Origin: Metellina segmentata
Lineage: Eukaryota; Arthropoda; Arachnida; Araneae; Tetragnathidae
Length of the DNA: 64,000 nucleotides
Direction of reading: 5' to 3'
Assembly: GCA_947359465.1 (NCBI GenBank)
Contig: OX375883.1
Span: 95,492,293 to 95,556,292 of the forward strand
Made by a program: the position numbers and the translations under genes. Position 1 is the stretch's first letter; the number at the start of each line of letters is the position of its first letter. The notes beneath the pieces were generated by a model, which did not search any database, was not told the origin of the DNA, and saw only the letters and a list, made by a program, of their open reading frames with translations. This document shows positions 22,672-35,267 of this stretch, piece by piece.

Positions 22672-25600
22672 CACAACGGGCTATTCTCTTTCCTTAAGAT
22701 GTTGAAGCAGATTTTTATATATTAGATATAAAATATCAGTCGAAGTGTTCTTCTAATGTTGAATATCTGACCTTTTACATGAAGAGCCAAACAATATGAA
22801 TTAACTCTTCAAGCTGTTTCGATGTGGTATCTTTTTCACTATTTGACCAATTTTACTAATGACGTAATACCTCGTCGAAAAAAAATATCGTTTCTCGGTA
22901 AAGCAAAGATATTTGAAGTGAAGAATATGATATAATGGTATATGAAGAATGCTTATAAAATATTTAATGTTTTGAAAAATTATGAACAAAGCACATACAT
23001 GTTTTTAAATATAGAATTGTAATTAATAATGTAACTCTTGAAGAAGTTAATAATTTTTTATTGAATGACTTCATTTAGTGTAGATAGAAAGTATACAACA
23101 CTGGATACATCGCAAAAGTTATATTTATTTTCGTAAAGATGGAATTGTGTATAATGAAAACGAGATTGTTAAAATTTTTTTCATCGAATAATAAAACGTA
23201 ATTTAAGGTAGTAAAGCGTATACTTAATTTGATAATAAATGCCTTCATATCCATTAAATATATTTTTTAAATCTGCCTTTAATCAAAAACTAACTGATTT
23301 AATTTTTAATTCATTTGGTTTCTTTATTTATCATTCATGTTTGAAAATAATACGATTAAATTAATTCCCTAATTCCAAACGCACTAAACGCGCAATATTT
23401 CATGGGAGGGAACAAATCCGAGAAGGTTCTTAGCTTAGAAGTAATGACACTATTTTGAGGAAGGAGGCATGCACATGTAAAATATGTAGGTTCCAAATAA
23501 TCTTCCTATTCAGATTATGACGAAGCTCTAAACAGAGAGAAACACCCCTTATTCCTCCGATTCAACTTATCATGTTTTATCAAGGTATAATATTGTTCGT
23601 GAAAGTTTCTTTTGAACGTTTAACAAATAGGAATGAAATTGTATTAATGGAGGTAAGGTTTATTTTAAAAGATAGGATTTCTTCTAGTGCATTTTAGTTT
23701 CAATTGCATATTTATAAACTCTTAATTTTTTCCCTAGCATTCTTGAGTGTGCATTTTTCATCTGTTATAATCGTACGAGAATTTATTTATTTTAAAACCA
23801 ATAGGGTATAAACTTACAAATAAATAGACATTTTCCATGCCATGAATGTTTGCTTGCTAATGTAACCTAAAAAATTATGATTTTTTCAGTGAAAATGTGT
23901 TTAAATGTAGGTTGTACGATTAAATTAATTAACTATTTTGAAGCTATCGTACTTGAATGACTGTATATATTTAAATTGACCTTTCCATTCCTTATAATTT
24001 AAGTTAGGAAAATATTGTTTTGTTTAAGTTGACTAGAAAATGATGCAATCTATAAATAAAGAATAGAAATTGTCAGAACTTGTCAAATATTCTCGTCACA
24101 GTTTGTGGTGCTACCATCTGCTGTTTGATAATATTAAAGTTCGCCTGTTAAGAGGGGGGGGGACACAGTTTTCCATTTTTTTTGGCAATAAACATATTGC
24201 TTTGGAATTTGTAATGAAGACATAGTACCTAATTTACGAATAGAAAATAATAAAAAATGAATTTGATATGTGTTCAAAAGATTTTAAAATTTGAAATTTT
24301 TCAAAAAAGTGGCTGTGTTTACTTTTGATCTAACTTGAGAAATTATTCATGAAAAGGCACAATATTTACATTTTCTAAAAGCAGATATTACACTTACAAA
24401 TTTGTCTTCACGGTTTTTTAATACATGCATATAAAAAAATATTAAAAAATTTTAAATTAAAAATGAGCATTTTTTTATTTTATAATTTATAAAAACACTT
24501 ATATTTTATAACATATCAATAATTTTTAAAATTGCTGAAGACAGACCACTTAAATATGTATGAAGAATATAGATACCAAATTTCATGCAATTATCTTGAA
24601 TAGATTTTGAGTTATATCATTTTAAAGTTGGGAAAAGTGTGAAAAATCCATCATGGACAAAAATTATCTTAAAGTTTCAGTTATGAAAATCAGTTACAAA
24701 AGTGAAATTTTAGTACCCGATGGCTTTTTCACTCCGACTACGTAAGTAAATCCGTTAATATCTTCAGACCTTGGATGAAGGTTTTTTTTGGCTAATAGTA
24801 CCTTTCTACGGTACAATTTGTATGAAATTGTACTTTTGTTAGCAGTTTTTTGAATAAGTCGACATATTTTTCGTTTCAAAACTTTGAAAGCTATCAAAAC
24901 GTTCTCTTGTTTATAACTTCGGTTCTACTCAAGATATCATCATAAAATTGATGTCAAACAAAAGAGAATTAAATTTCAAATTTTTTGAGAGTATAAAACA
25001 AAAAAGGACCTTTTGGAGGTTTTTTGTGTCCCAGCTCCACTAAAAATTGAATGGTTTATTAACGAAGTTTTAAAACCTTTGATTTTTCATTTGTACAATT
25101 TTTTGGCGTCTTTTTTTTCAAAAAGATGGAAGCGTGATTATTTAGTAATAAATTACTTGCTGTGGTGACAACATTTTATCTCTACAGATGTCCATCTTTT
25201 TAAAATAAATAATTCAATTTATGACACTAAATCTACAAATGGTATTGTAGCGACTCAAACCTTACGTCGCAGTGCATTGTTCTGCTTACAAGGTTTAAGA
25301 TTACATAACAAGTTATATAACAAGGTTTAAAATTACGTATTACAAAATTGAAAAATGTATTTATTCCACAGTAATTTGTTTAACTTTAAGCATTTTCAAA
25401 AATACTTTGGTAAGTTAAGTTTAACATGTAGCTATTGATTTATTAATGTCTGTGTCGTTCTATATATCCGTACAAAATATGTTTTGTGACCTTCTTACGA
25501 ATAAAATTATCAAATATTCATTCTAACATTTGTATTATTTGTGAGTTCCTGAGGTACTTCTAAAAAAACAGTAGACTTACAAAAAGAACGTCATTCATCG

Positions 25601-25772
25601 AGCAAGAATATGGTAGACCTTTTAGAAGATTAGCGGATTAGCAACAGGAGGGTTAAGAATTCGAAACAATCCAATTAAAGAGCGTTGTGTTCGTGGGGGT
25701 TGGGGAAAGATACATCCGTCTTGGCCTGTTTTGTCTGTTGTTTACATTGGAGCAACGTAGAAGAGAGGAACG
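22672..25772 (+). other. Copy B intron, AT-rich middle part
   Basis: About 3 kb of AT-rich sequence nearly identical to 43122-46217 in copy C. It includes short frames on both strands (for example 24694-24897, minus) that are not conserved as protein between copies and resemble no family. There is a poly-G run near 24152. No exon between the two ligand exons is apparent. Confidence 0.5.
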
Positions 25773-26305
25773 GCAGCTCAGGTGCAAACCTCGTCATCTG
25801 ACCATGATTCAAAACTACGTGGTGTTGTCATCGGATCTTCGGGTTTTCTCCCGGACCGTCGACAATAGTCCATTGTGTTGCTCCAGTGTGACGCCATTTC
25901 AAATACCTACCTACCTAAATGGTGTTGTTAATCCATGCCGAAGCAGCAGACGCGAGGATAACGATTCGTTATGTTGAACCACGGTCAGATTATGAAGTCA
26001 ACCTGGCACCTCACTCTCCAAACTCCCACCCGACCAACCGCATCTCTAGATCGAAAGGTTACTGGTTCGAATCCGGGCCAGTGAAGGGATGTTTGTAAGC
26101 ATATGGTGTTGAAGCGGCTGGTGTACCCTATATCTGTCGTGGCCGAAAGTCCCCACGATGAGTTGGTGTGGAAGTCTGGAGAGTGGGATGCTAGCTCAGA
26201 TGTTGTCTTCAACATCTGACCGTGGTTCAAAGTGAGGCGTTGTCTTTGAATCTTTCCCTTCGGGATTCTTCTCGTACCGTTACGTTGCTCCAGTGCGACG
26301 TAAAT
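25773..26305 (+). mobile_element. Two tandem SINE family-1 relics, copy B intron
   Basis: The first (25773-25893) has only the 3' body (CAGCTCAGGTG, CTCGTCATCTGACCATG, CTCCCGGACCGTCGACAATA). The second (26033-26305) has a tRNA-like head with B-box GGTTCGAATCC, then GTCGTGGCCGAAAGTCCCCA and the 3' body. The same pair is at 46218-46750. Confidence 0.65.
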
Positions 26306-28020
26306 TCAACTACCTATCCAACCTTTTTCAAACGTCGTGCAAGCGCATCACTCAAGATAGACCCTCAAAGAGAGAAGCGTGTAAATGAGAATCATCAATG
26401 CACACAATTGCCCTTTACACGATATGCTGAGGTGTCAATTCATTTTTTTTTCAAGCATCTGTAAGGTACATGTTTACGCTTACAAAGATATGAAGATCCG
26501 TATTAGGACGTGAGAACGAACTTTACATTCTTCCTGTTGGAAGTTCGCTAAAAATCGGCCCGACTTGTCTGGACCCTCCTTTAATATATTCATCAGTCGG
26601 TCATTTAATGCTTCCTTATAGAAGAACGAGGCTTCCGTGAGTCATAAATATCCTATTATTACACTCATTTGTATAATCAATTTGACCACAAAGATGAATA
26701 CATTTTTCATTAGGTCGTCATATGAGATTGACTCTTGCCAACCCTTGACGACTATTTTCAACATCGATGCCAAAGGGGCGTTCTCACTAATCAAGTTTAG
26801 TTGACCGATTATCGTTGATCAATAAAAGTGGAATACGACATGAATCAGTTTTTGTTCACCCACTTAATAGAAACTGATCAAGTTTCATTTAAAAATTGCG
26901 TCGAAAGCAGCTGTGCGTGAAGTTGAATAGATAGCAAGATTAGTTAAAAGAACCAAATACAACTTTATTCAACATGAGAAGAAATCGTAAGAAACGTTAT
27001 TTTAGCAAGAGCTTAGCTTTAGCAAGTATATCAGATGGCTCCTACGAATCATCTCCGCATTGTTCTCTGTCGCTTGATTCATTGGAAACCGACGACGACC
27101 CTTGAGTTGTATGATGAGAAGGTTGAAAACGCTGGTGATGTTTTTAAGAGTTCCAATCGCCTTTGTCTTATCACAGTTTGAATTTGTTCATGGCAGGTGA
27201 TTGCATCGTAAAGAGACATCCGTTTTAGCAGGACAGTGACAGATTTAGCAAATATGTCTAATTCATAATCAGTCTAATTTTTATTACTTTGCACTATTTT
27301 ATCAAGTTTGACAAGACAGTGACAGATTTAGCAAATATGTCTAATTCATAATCAGTCTAATTTTTATTACTTTGCACTATTTTATCAAGTTTACTATTTT
27401 ATCAATTTTTCTATTTATCTAGTCGGTGGTTATGATACAGTTCTAGAAAACATTAGCATCCCACTTTAAGACCAATTGAGGGTCATTAAAACACAGACAC
27501 GCGAGGCGTGAACAGATGAAAGTGAAATGGCCGTCAATTAAACTTCACACGTTTCAAGACACGTTTCAAAATAGAAAGCAGATAGCGGATGACTCATCAC
27601 TTGAACGTTAAAGTTTGAATGCGTCAAACTTTTCTTGATCCATTAAAAATTTGATCAACTATATTAAAAATTAAGGTTCTCATTTTAGTTTTCATTCATT
27701 TCCTGTTGATCAAAATTAAACTTGATTCGTGAGAACGTTAGCACCATTCCGTATCAACTCAATGTTGAGAAATCAATCATCTTCGATTCTTGAATTTAAT
27801 TATAGATTAATTTGATGTGTCATGTGCGCGCCATATGTATGGCGTACATTCCACATTAAGGCCATATATGGGACTAATACAGCAAGTGGCCTAACCCACC
27901 AACATACCCAATGAAGATAAATGCGATTTTCTTGGCAACATTTATATATTTTTACTAATCCACAAAAACACCATTTCTAACAATTTGTTTTTCAAAGATC
28001 AGCAATTTTTTTTGCCGACA
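26306..28020 (+). other. Copy B intron, with an 83-bp direct repeat
   Basis: Mostly featureless AT-rich sequence. Positions 27232-27314 and 27315-27393 are a tandem duplication (GACAGTGACAGATTTAGCAA starts each), also present in copy C at about 47941-48103, so it predates the unit duplication. No coding signal. Confidence 0.6.
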
Positions 28021-28262
28021 AACCAGTCTAGTGGTTAAGGTGTTGGCCTCTGGATCGGAAGGTTCTTGTGTCAAATTGGGGGTCAGGGAACGGATATGAT
28101 TATGCTGTCCTCTGATAGGGGCAATGATGGACGCTCATCGTGCGTGTGTGTGTGGGGGGGGAGTGGGGTGCTCCTTCACAAATGACCATCGCTTACGCAG
28201 CTGTGATCAAAAGCGGCGTTAGGGTAATGTTCCTACCCCCCTGCTGCGTTGGTGGTTGAAAC
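28021..28262 (+). mobile_element. tRNA-type SINE, family 2, copy B intron
   Basis: The head has an A-box (CTAGTGGTTAAGGTGTTGGCC). The body differs from family 1: TGCTGTCCTCTGATAGGGGC, ATGATGGACGCTCATCG, then a GT/G-rich tract and CACAAATGACCATCGCTTAC. The B-box is decayed. The copy C homologue is 48729-48960. Confidence 0.5.
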
Positions 28263-28354
28263 TTTTTTTTTGTAACTTTAGAAGACTTGAGCCTGCACAT
28301 TTCAAAAGAAATAAAAGGTAATAATAAAACTTTTGGCTTTGTGTGGTAAGGTAG

Positions 28355-28845
28355 TATCAATTAACGCCGTACTAGAGCAACACAACGCCTACTGACTATG
28401 ATCCGGGATCAATCCCCTTAGGGAAAGATCCGAGGACTTGAACCACCGTCAGATGACGAGGCAACAGCTGAGCTGGCGTCCCACTCTCTAATCTTCCACA
28501 ACAACTCAAAGTGAGAACTTTCGGCCACGACAGATTTAAGGTGCACTACCCGAGTCTAAACCATACTCTTACAAATATCAATGAACTGACCGAATTCAAG
28601 CCAGGAATCTTCCGATCTAGATCCTAACAACTTAACCACCAGACCGGTATGTTAACGTATACAGTGGCGGATGGTGAACGTTAAATCTATCTTGACCTCA
28701 AATGCCTTCACGTTGGCGTGGTGTGGAAGTTTGGAAAGTGTGGTGCCAGCTCAGATGTGACCTCGTCATCTAATAGTGGTTCAAAGTTACGTGTTATGCT
28801 CGAATCTTTCACTTCGGAGATTAGTCCCAGACCTGCCAATAGCCA
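28355..28845. repeat. Inverted pair of family-1 SINEs, copy B intron
   Basis: 28355-28651 is a nearly full-length family-1 SINE on the minus strand (complement of GATCCCGGATC, of GTCGTGGCCGAAAGT and of a decayed tRNA head). 28662-28845 is the 3' two-thirds of the same family on the plus strand. They face head to head 10 bp apart, so the intron transcript could fold into an imperfect duplex of up to ~180 bp. Homologue in copy C: 49054-49545. Confidence 0.65.
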
Positions 28846-28930
28846 CCTTTGCTTGTTCTTTCCCACTTCTCTAGCAACCTACGAGTTCTCGGGGGCGCAG
28901 GTTCGATTTCCGTAACATGCGTATTTCTCC

Positions 28931-29982
28931 CTTCCACACCCATGGCAGTAAAGGCTTTCCCATTCCAACCGCAAGTCAGTTTAATTTTTTCCATTCCAAC
29001 CCCATGTCAATAAAGGCTTTCCGATTTAAACCTCATGTCACTACAGACTTCCCCATTCCAACCCCAAGTCAGTTTAAGTTTTTCCATTCCAACCCCATGT
29101 CAATAAAGGCTTTCCGATTTAAACCTCATGTCACTACAGACTTTCCCATTCCAACCCCAAGTCAGTGTAAGCTTTCCCCTTTCAACCCCATGTCAATAAA
29201 GCCTTTCCGATTTCAACCTCATGTCACTACAGACTTTCCCATTCCAACCCCAAGTCAGTTTAAGTTTTTCCATTCCAACCCCATGTCAATAAAGGCTTTC
29301 CGATTTAAAACTCATGTAACTACAGACTTTCCCATCCCAACCCCTAGTCAGTGTAAGCTTTCCCATTTCAACCCCATGTCAATAAAGCCTTTCCGATTTC
29401 AACTTCATGTCACTACAGACTTTCCCTTTCCAACCCCAAGTCAGTTTAATTTTTTCCATTCCAATCCCATGTCAATAAAGGCTTTCCGATTTAAACCTCA
29501 TGTCACTACAGACTTTCCCATCCCAACCCCTAGTCAGTGTAAGCTTTCCCATTTCAACCCCATGTCAATAAAGCCTTTCCGATTTCAACCTCATGTCACT
29601 ACAGACTTTCCATTGCAACCCCAAGTCAGTTTAAGTTTTTCCATTCCAACTCCATGTCAGTAAAAGCTTTCCCATTTCAACCCCATGTCAATAAAGGCTT
29701 TCCGATTTCAAACTCATGTCACTACAGACTTTCCCATTCCAACCCCTAGTGAGTGTAAGCTTTCCCATTTCAACCCCATGTCAATAAAGGCTTTCCCATT
29801 TCAACCTCATGTCACTACAGACTTTCGCATTCCAACCCCAAGTCAGTTTAAGTTTTTCCATTCCAACCCCATGTCAGTAAAAGTTTTCCCATTTCAACCC
29901 CATGTCAATAAAGGCTTTCCCATTTCAACCTCATGTCACTAAAGGCTTTCCTATTCCAGCCCCAAGTCAGTACAAGCTTTCG
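28931..29982 (+). repeat. 31-bp minisatellite, copy B intron, AATAAA-rich
   Basis: About 34 tandem monomers of 31 bp, for example CCATTCCAACCCCATGTCAA followed by TAAAGGCTTT, with three main variants (CCCCAAGTCAGTTTAAG, CCCCATGTCAATAAAGGC, CCTCATGTCACTACAGAC) arranged in a 93-bp and a looser 186-bp higher-order period. Because 93 is a multiple of three, one frame stays open for 248 codons; this is a by-product of the repeat, not a gene. About ten copies contain AATAAA on the sense strand. The array ends 113 bp before exon 2. Confidence 0.9.
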
Positions 29983-30095
29983 TTGCAGAGTATGTCCATT
30001 ATGTAACACTGTCTTGTGTTTGGCACAGCTTGGTGAAATATGGGCAAACCCAACCAACCTGTTCTAACTACGTCCTTCTCTTATTTTCGTTGCAG

Positions 30096-30658
30096 GATGC
30101 GTACCAATAAGTCACGTCCTCTTCCGACCGGAGCTGAGCGACTTCTCAGGTCAGAAAATCAGATCAGCCAAACTCGTACTTCCCAATAACACGACCCGTG
30201 ATATTACGTTATGGGTTAAGCAGTGGCTACAGTTTGACGATCTCGATGACTTCCCCGTCACCTGTTTCGATGATTACTGCTGCAATGCGCAACTCAGGTT
30301 AAGGGTCTATCGACCCGAAGGCCTACAGCCCACCTGCATAAAAGAGTGCTGTATGAGGTCGCTCAATGTGTCCTTCCACGACATCGGGTGGACATGGATA
30401 ATTCATCCCCAGTATGCCCAGTTCTACTACTGCAAGGGGCGTTGCTGGAAAAAGAACGACAACTTCGCCAGCTGGCACGCTGTCGTGCAGAGCATCTATA
30501 GCAACCTGACTGCTAATACCTTAAAAGTTTATCCAAAACCCAGCTGCATCCCCACTAAGCTGGATCCGATGTCCATGCTGTACTACAAGAGGAATCCGGA
30601 AGAGATCGTGCACGCTGTGATGAATAACATGTTCGTCAGAGAGTGCGGCTGTGCTTGA
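30096..30658 (+). CDS. TGF-beta ligand copy B, exon 2 (cystine-knot exon)
   Basis: The acceptor TTATTTTCGTTGCAG precedes it, and the frame joins exon 1 in phase 1 (G|GA). Numbered on the spliced protein, residues 88-159 finish a short prodomain with Cys-rich VTCFDDYCC. R-V-Y-R at 156-159 is the only RxxR near the expected furin position but is followed by Pro. Residues 160-273 are the mature domain with C-x3-CC, GWTWIIHP, CKGRC, PSCIPTKL and ECGCA: eight cysteines, that is the nine of activin minus the inter-subunit one. Residues in the last 30 codons (SMLYYKRNPEE, HAVMNNMFV) differ sharply from A and C while the rest is nearly identical. The exon is open, but exon 1 has a stop, so copy B is a pseudogene unless another first exon is used. 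Confidence 0.9.
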
Positions 30659-31732
30659 ACGAGTTCTTACAATCTCGTCAGCCATGTTGTTGTTTCCCAG
30701 AATTCCGTGTGTTTTGGAAGAATTTGCATCGGTATTTAATTTTTCTGTGAGGAAATATCTATTTTTGCATGTTAAAAACAAATTGTGTGTGTAATTAAAT
30801 TTTCTTTACTCGTAAGTGGTTCTTATTTTATGAAGAATAATATTTTAATAGTAAAGCTAATTGTGGTTTAGGTTCTGTTGTGAGGAAATTGTAACGTCGT
30901 GGGTACAGTTTGAATGGCGAGTGGCTTGAAGATAATTAAAACGACATTTAGAATTACAGCACATTTAATTAATTATAGAAGAATAGATATAAGTTAAAAC
31001 TATTTCGAGACTAATAGATATTGTACAAATTAAGGTTTCATTCCCGCGGTTTCAATACGGAGCAGAGTCGTCCTGCGTCCGCTCACGTTTCGGTTTTCCA
31101 CCATTCTCCTTTTCCTCGAGAGAAGACCCCACACGTTCTTCCGAAGCTGCTATCGCCCAAAGAGAAGGGGATACCCCCATCCGGTCATAAATTCATGGAC
31201 CACCATGAAAGTTGTGGTCAGAGGGACCCCCTACGGCGACGCTACAAAATGGATGATCTAAATTCACATTACGTAGTCATTAAAAATTTTGTTACAAGCT
31301 ATGTCAAATGGGGTAGAGTGTTACAGAATGAAATGGCGCACAGTGATACAAACCTAATTTGTCCAACAAACATATGTTCCACAATGTAAATTTTATTACT
31401 CCTATAGCTCTGCATTTTTAATTATAAATCTTAATGATAACATAAATAAATTGGTTAATTTTTTTTAAGCTTTTCCTCCATATAGTTTTGTACATCTTTT
31501 TTTGTGTGATATTTAAAATCTATCTTTTTTACATGATTAGCAGTTTCCTTTTGTTAAATCTTTCGAAATAATCACAATCTAACAAAATTATGTCTCCTTA
31601 AGAAGAAAAGTCTTTCTCTTAATCCCCACCCCGTAAAACTGAACAAATAAATGATGGGTAAAATGTTGGATTTTCACTGATGCGCCAGATGAAAATATGT
31701 TTAGAGGGGAAAATACCCTAAACCCTAAAAAG
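30659..31732 (+). other. 3' UTR and downstream flank of copy B
   Basis: ATTAAA at 30794-30799 is the best poly(A) signal; the AATAAA of copy A is AACAAA here. From about 30838 it matches the A-unit flank and includes the GC-rich island (31018-31250), open for 122 codons in one frame but resembling no known family. No insertion is present at the point where unit A carries its foldback block. Confidence 0.5.
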
Positions 31733-32201
31733 AACGAAATTCCCAAGAAGAGAGCCAAAGTGAACCTGAGTCATTATCCTACCGAGAAATCATCAACAGA
31801 ATATTAAGATCCCCCATCTTATGCTGATAGTGATAACAAGTCTTTTTCAGACATTACTGTAGATGATAACAATATTAACAATGGTGATTACATTATACTT
31901 GAAAAATGACACCTTAAAGAACATAAAATTCACTCTATTGGGGAAGTTGTGAATCAGAACGAACAACATTGATTTTGAAGTGTTGTACGTCAGAAGAATT
32001 TTTCCATCTGATACATTTTCACGAACAAAAGAAGTTCATTCATTTGAAAAATAAAAAATCATTGCCAAACTACCTCTTCCAATTCCTTCAGGAGGGACAG
32101 TGAGAAAAGAAGACATGCTGATTTTCCCTGTGGATTTAACCTCCTATGAAAATCTAAAACAAGTTTACTATTTCTGTTATCCTATTTTATCATCTACTTT
32201 G
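31733..32201 (+). pseudogene. Decayed transposase-like C-terminal fragment (unit B)
   Basis: The same fossil as at 10951-11414, with the same in-frame stops. It has an extra small insertion near 31960 (GAACGAACAACATT). Confidence 0.4.
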
Positions 32202-32589
32202 TAAGTGTTGGCTACAATCATTGCAAATGTTTTCCTCACATTGAAAGCTGTTCAATGATGCCTAAACTAATAAAAAGTGGTATTTGATTTTAAGGCTGCT
32301 TAAGAAATTATTAGATATCTGTACATTTGAATTCAAATAAATTTTAATAAAAGCCCATTCTTTATATTTACAGTTGCTACTATAACGTAACACTGTATCC
32401 CACAGTGTGTAATACTGTACTCCGACTTAGGAGTAAGTTTCATTTTGAGCTTTTATTTGTTTACAGATTAAAACCTGATGGGTGGATTTATTTAATTAAA
32501 CATGTTGAGATGACATGTATTTTTTTCTGTTGTTTACAATAATTTTAAAAAAAAATTTCTCTCCTACAAATTTAGTTCCTCTTAAAAAA

Positions 32590-33324
32590 TTATATTCGAA
32601 TTCGGGTCGTGCCACAAGTTGTCTCCTCTAACACATCCACCATCTTAATGAGATCTGCTTTGTGAATTATATAACACCATTGTGTCTTTCGACTCTTCGA
32701 GTTTCGCAAAGTCTAGGAAGTTGTTCCAAATGTTTTTTCAAGGCCCTATTTCTTTTCGCTGAACCCGTGAAGTAATTCACAACTTGTTTGATAATGCAAC
32801 AAAATCACGCAAGCTTGAAACGGACGAAGATTTGGATCAAATTCAGTCAGTGGATTGAATTTACAGCACATTTTTTAACTTTGTTTTGAGCACCGCAACG
32901 ACTAATGTGTCTGTACCTATACTAACCATTATGGAAGATAGCAGTCCTAAAATTGTCAACTATCTTAACAATTTCGTGAGCAATCGCAACTCCAGTCGCT
33001 TTTAATTCAGACGAAGTTGACACGGTAGTGGATTCTTTGGGAGTGCTACTCTTTGATTTTGAGAAAACAGCAAACAAATCTAAAAAAAGTCAAGAAATTT
33101 TCATAAACTTCCATTCTTCTTGCTTCATCAATCACGTATATTTGTTCAAATGTCAATTGAGAAATATGCGAAACAGCTGTAGTTTCATCAAACCCTGTGC
33201 TATAGACACCTGTTTCACGTACTTGTGCAACGATATGAGACAGGACATCCATGGCGAAACAATTAATTATGTCATTTTGAATGTTTTTGCTTATGAAATG
33301 AGTTTTAAAAGTCACTTTTGACAT
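32590..33324 (-). pseudogene. hAT/DUF4371 transposase relic (unit B)
   Basis: Homologue of 11818-12537, open from 33324 to 33046. The DETTD core reads DETTA here, a further loss of a conserved acidic residue. Confidence 0.6.
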
Positions 33325-34784
33325 CTTTTCATTTTTTAAAGGCTATATTTAGCAAAGATCACAATAGATTAAGCCGTGTGTACTTGGATGAAGCTTTCAC
33401 TCGTTTTAGTTTTGAATTTCACTGATAGAGAGCTAGCTTTAAAAACTTCAATTTTTAGCTAACCAATGAATACTATACCATACAATCAATTTTTGATTAC
33501 AATTGAAAAGAATCATTAACTTTGATTTTGAATGAAGTGAAATTAAATATTAATAAAAAACCTTTATGGCTGTGTAAACCCTGTAGTTCATGGAAGAAAA
33601 TCTTCGTTATAGAGATTAGTATCGTGAAACAGAGATAAAAAATTTTCAGATACATTAAAATCCCGAATATTCGCTGGCGGATTACCCACTTAACCGTGGT
33701 TACTTTGAGAAACTTCAAAACTTGCAAACCTTCAAAAACTTCACCTGATTGGTCCACTGGACGGGAGAGAAGACGCCCATCCATTGATTCGTCATCAGAT
33801 TGATCCATCAGATTGACATAATAGTGGACTTTGGCGATTTCACCATTTGAGTTGCCACTTTATATAAATACTGATTCACACACCTAACCTGTCATAAGAT
33901 GTTATGTTGCCAATAAAGGTGATAAAATACCCAATCCAAAGCCCCTTTTCCATAAAGCAGTCACGTGACTGCTAGTTGACACGCACTTTTTTAAGCTCCT
34001 CTCAATAGCAATTCTCACTCAACTTATATTTTACGTCTATGGAGTGCGACTGTCAATTACTTGATATCGTCTGCTTCAGGCAGGCCAAAATCTTTTGAAA
34101 AAATAGCTGGGCAAAGTTTTTTTGGGTAAAAGAGGGTTTAAAATGAGCATTTAAATAAATCTAAATTTTTCCATTTTAAAAACCATTCAAGAAATAAACA
34201 ATCGTCCTTTTCTGTTCACATACCCATTCATCAGAAACCTATCTGCGAGATACGAAATCGTGCAGCGATGTATGCCGTGGAAAATCCTAGCGTAGAATGA
34301 AGCCTTACGCCACAGAAACGATGTTATCGACTGACCTCAGCAATGTCCTCTACCACCTAAACGAGGCTAACGGGGCACACATTCTTTGACACAGAAATGT
34401 TTATTTTGGACCCATCTACAACACTTTACAATTTGAACGGACAGTTTAAACACACCCTGGATGTAAACAATGCTTTAAGAAAAGAAATCTTTGATGTATC
34501 TACAACATACACACACAGTATTTTGATGACAATAAAAATGTTTCAAATTAATGGTTTAACAGTTACAGTTTTACAATTATCATGGATGTATGCAAGGTCA
34601 GTTTCATTGTTAATTATCTTTCTTTTGATTACAAAATTAACAAATTTGGTCTGCTTTTTCATCATAATAATAAAAATGTTTCAAATGAATGGTTTTACAG
34701 CAATCCCTCGTTACATCCCGCATCGATATATCACTAATTCAGCTTCATCGCTCATTTCTAGTTGTCACCAGTGAATATCGCCAA
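33325..34784. other. Spacer of unit B with contracted minisatellite
   Basis: Aligns with 12538-14090. The 24-bp minisatellite is reduced to about one copy (33793-33817). No coding region is recognised. Confidence 0.5.
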
Positions 34785-35111
34785 CCAACCGGTCTACTAA
34801 TTAAGGTGTTAGCCTCTAGATCGGAATGTTCCTGGTTCGAATCCGGGAGAGTGCATGGACATTTGTAAGCGTATGGTGTAGAGGCGGATGGTGCACCTTA
34901 AATCTGTCGTGGCCGAAAGACCTCACGTCGAGGTGGTGTGGAACTTTTTAGTGTGGGGTGCAAGCTCAGGTGTTCCCTTGACATCTGATCGTGGTTCAAA
35001 ATGACATGACGTGGTTCAAATGACAATGGATCTTACCTTAGGGGATTGATCCCGGACAGTCGTCAATTGCCCGTTGTGTTGCTCTAGTACGACGTTAATT
35101 AAAAAATTACC
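34785..35111 (+). mobile_element. tRNA-type SINE, family 1 (unit B)
   Basis: Same element and same site as 14091-14417: B-box GGTTCGAATCC, GTCGTGGCCGAAAG, GATCCCGGACAGTCG and the TTAATTAAAAAATTACC end. No tRNA-Asp SINE follows it in this unit. Confidence 0.75.
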
Positions 35112-35267
35112 AATTACCATGGATGTATACAAAGTCAGGATCATTGTTAATTCTCTTTCTTTTGATTACATAATTAACAAGAGTTGCAACATTTTCGATT
35201 GCGTTTTGCAGCGAAATTTGCAATCCTCGTGGTACAGAACATTTCAGATTTGACTCCATACTGTATT

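Noticed and set aside
28917..29663. 248-codon open frame with a 31-residue protein repeat
   Set aside because: The frame is open only because three 31-bp monomers make 93 bp. The homologous tract in copy C is broken by small indels, and the sequence lies in an intron.
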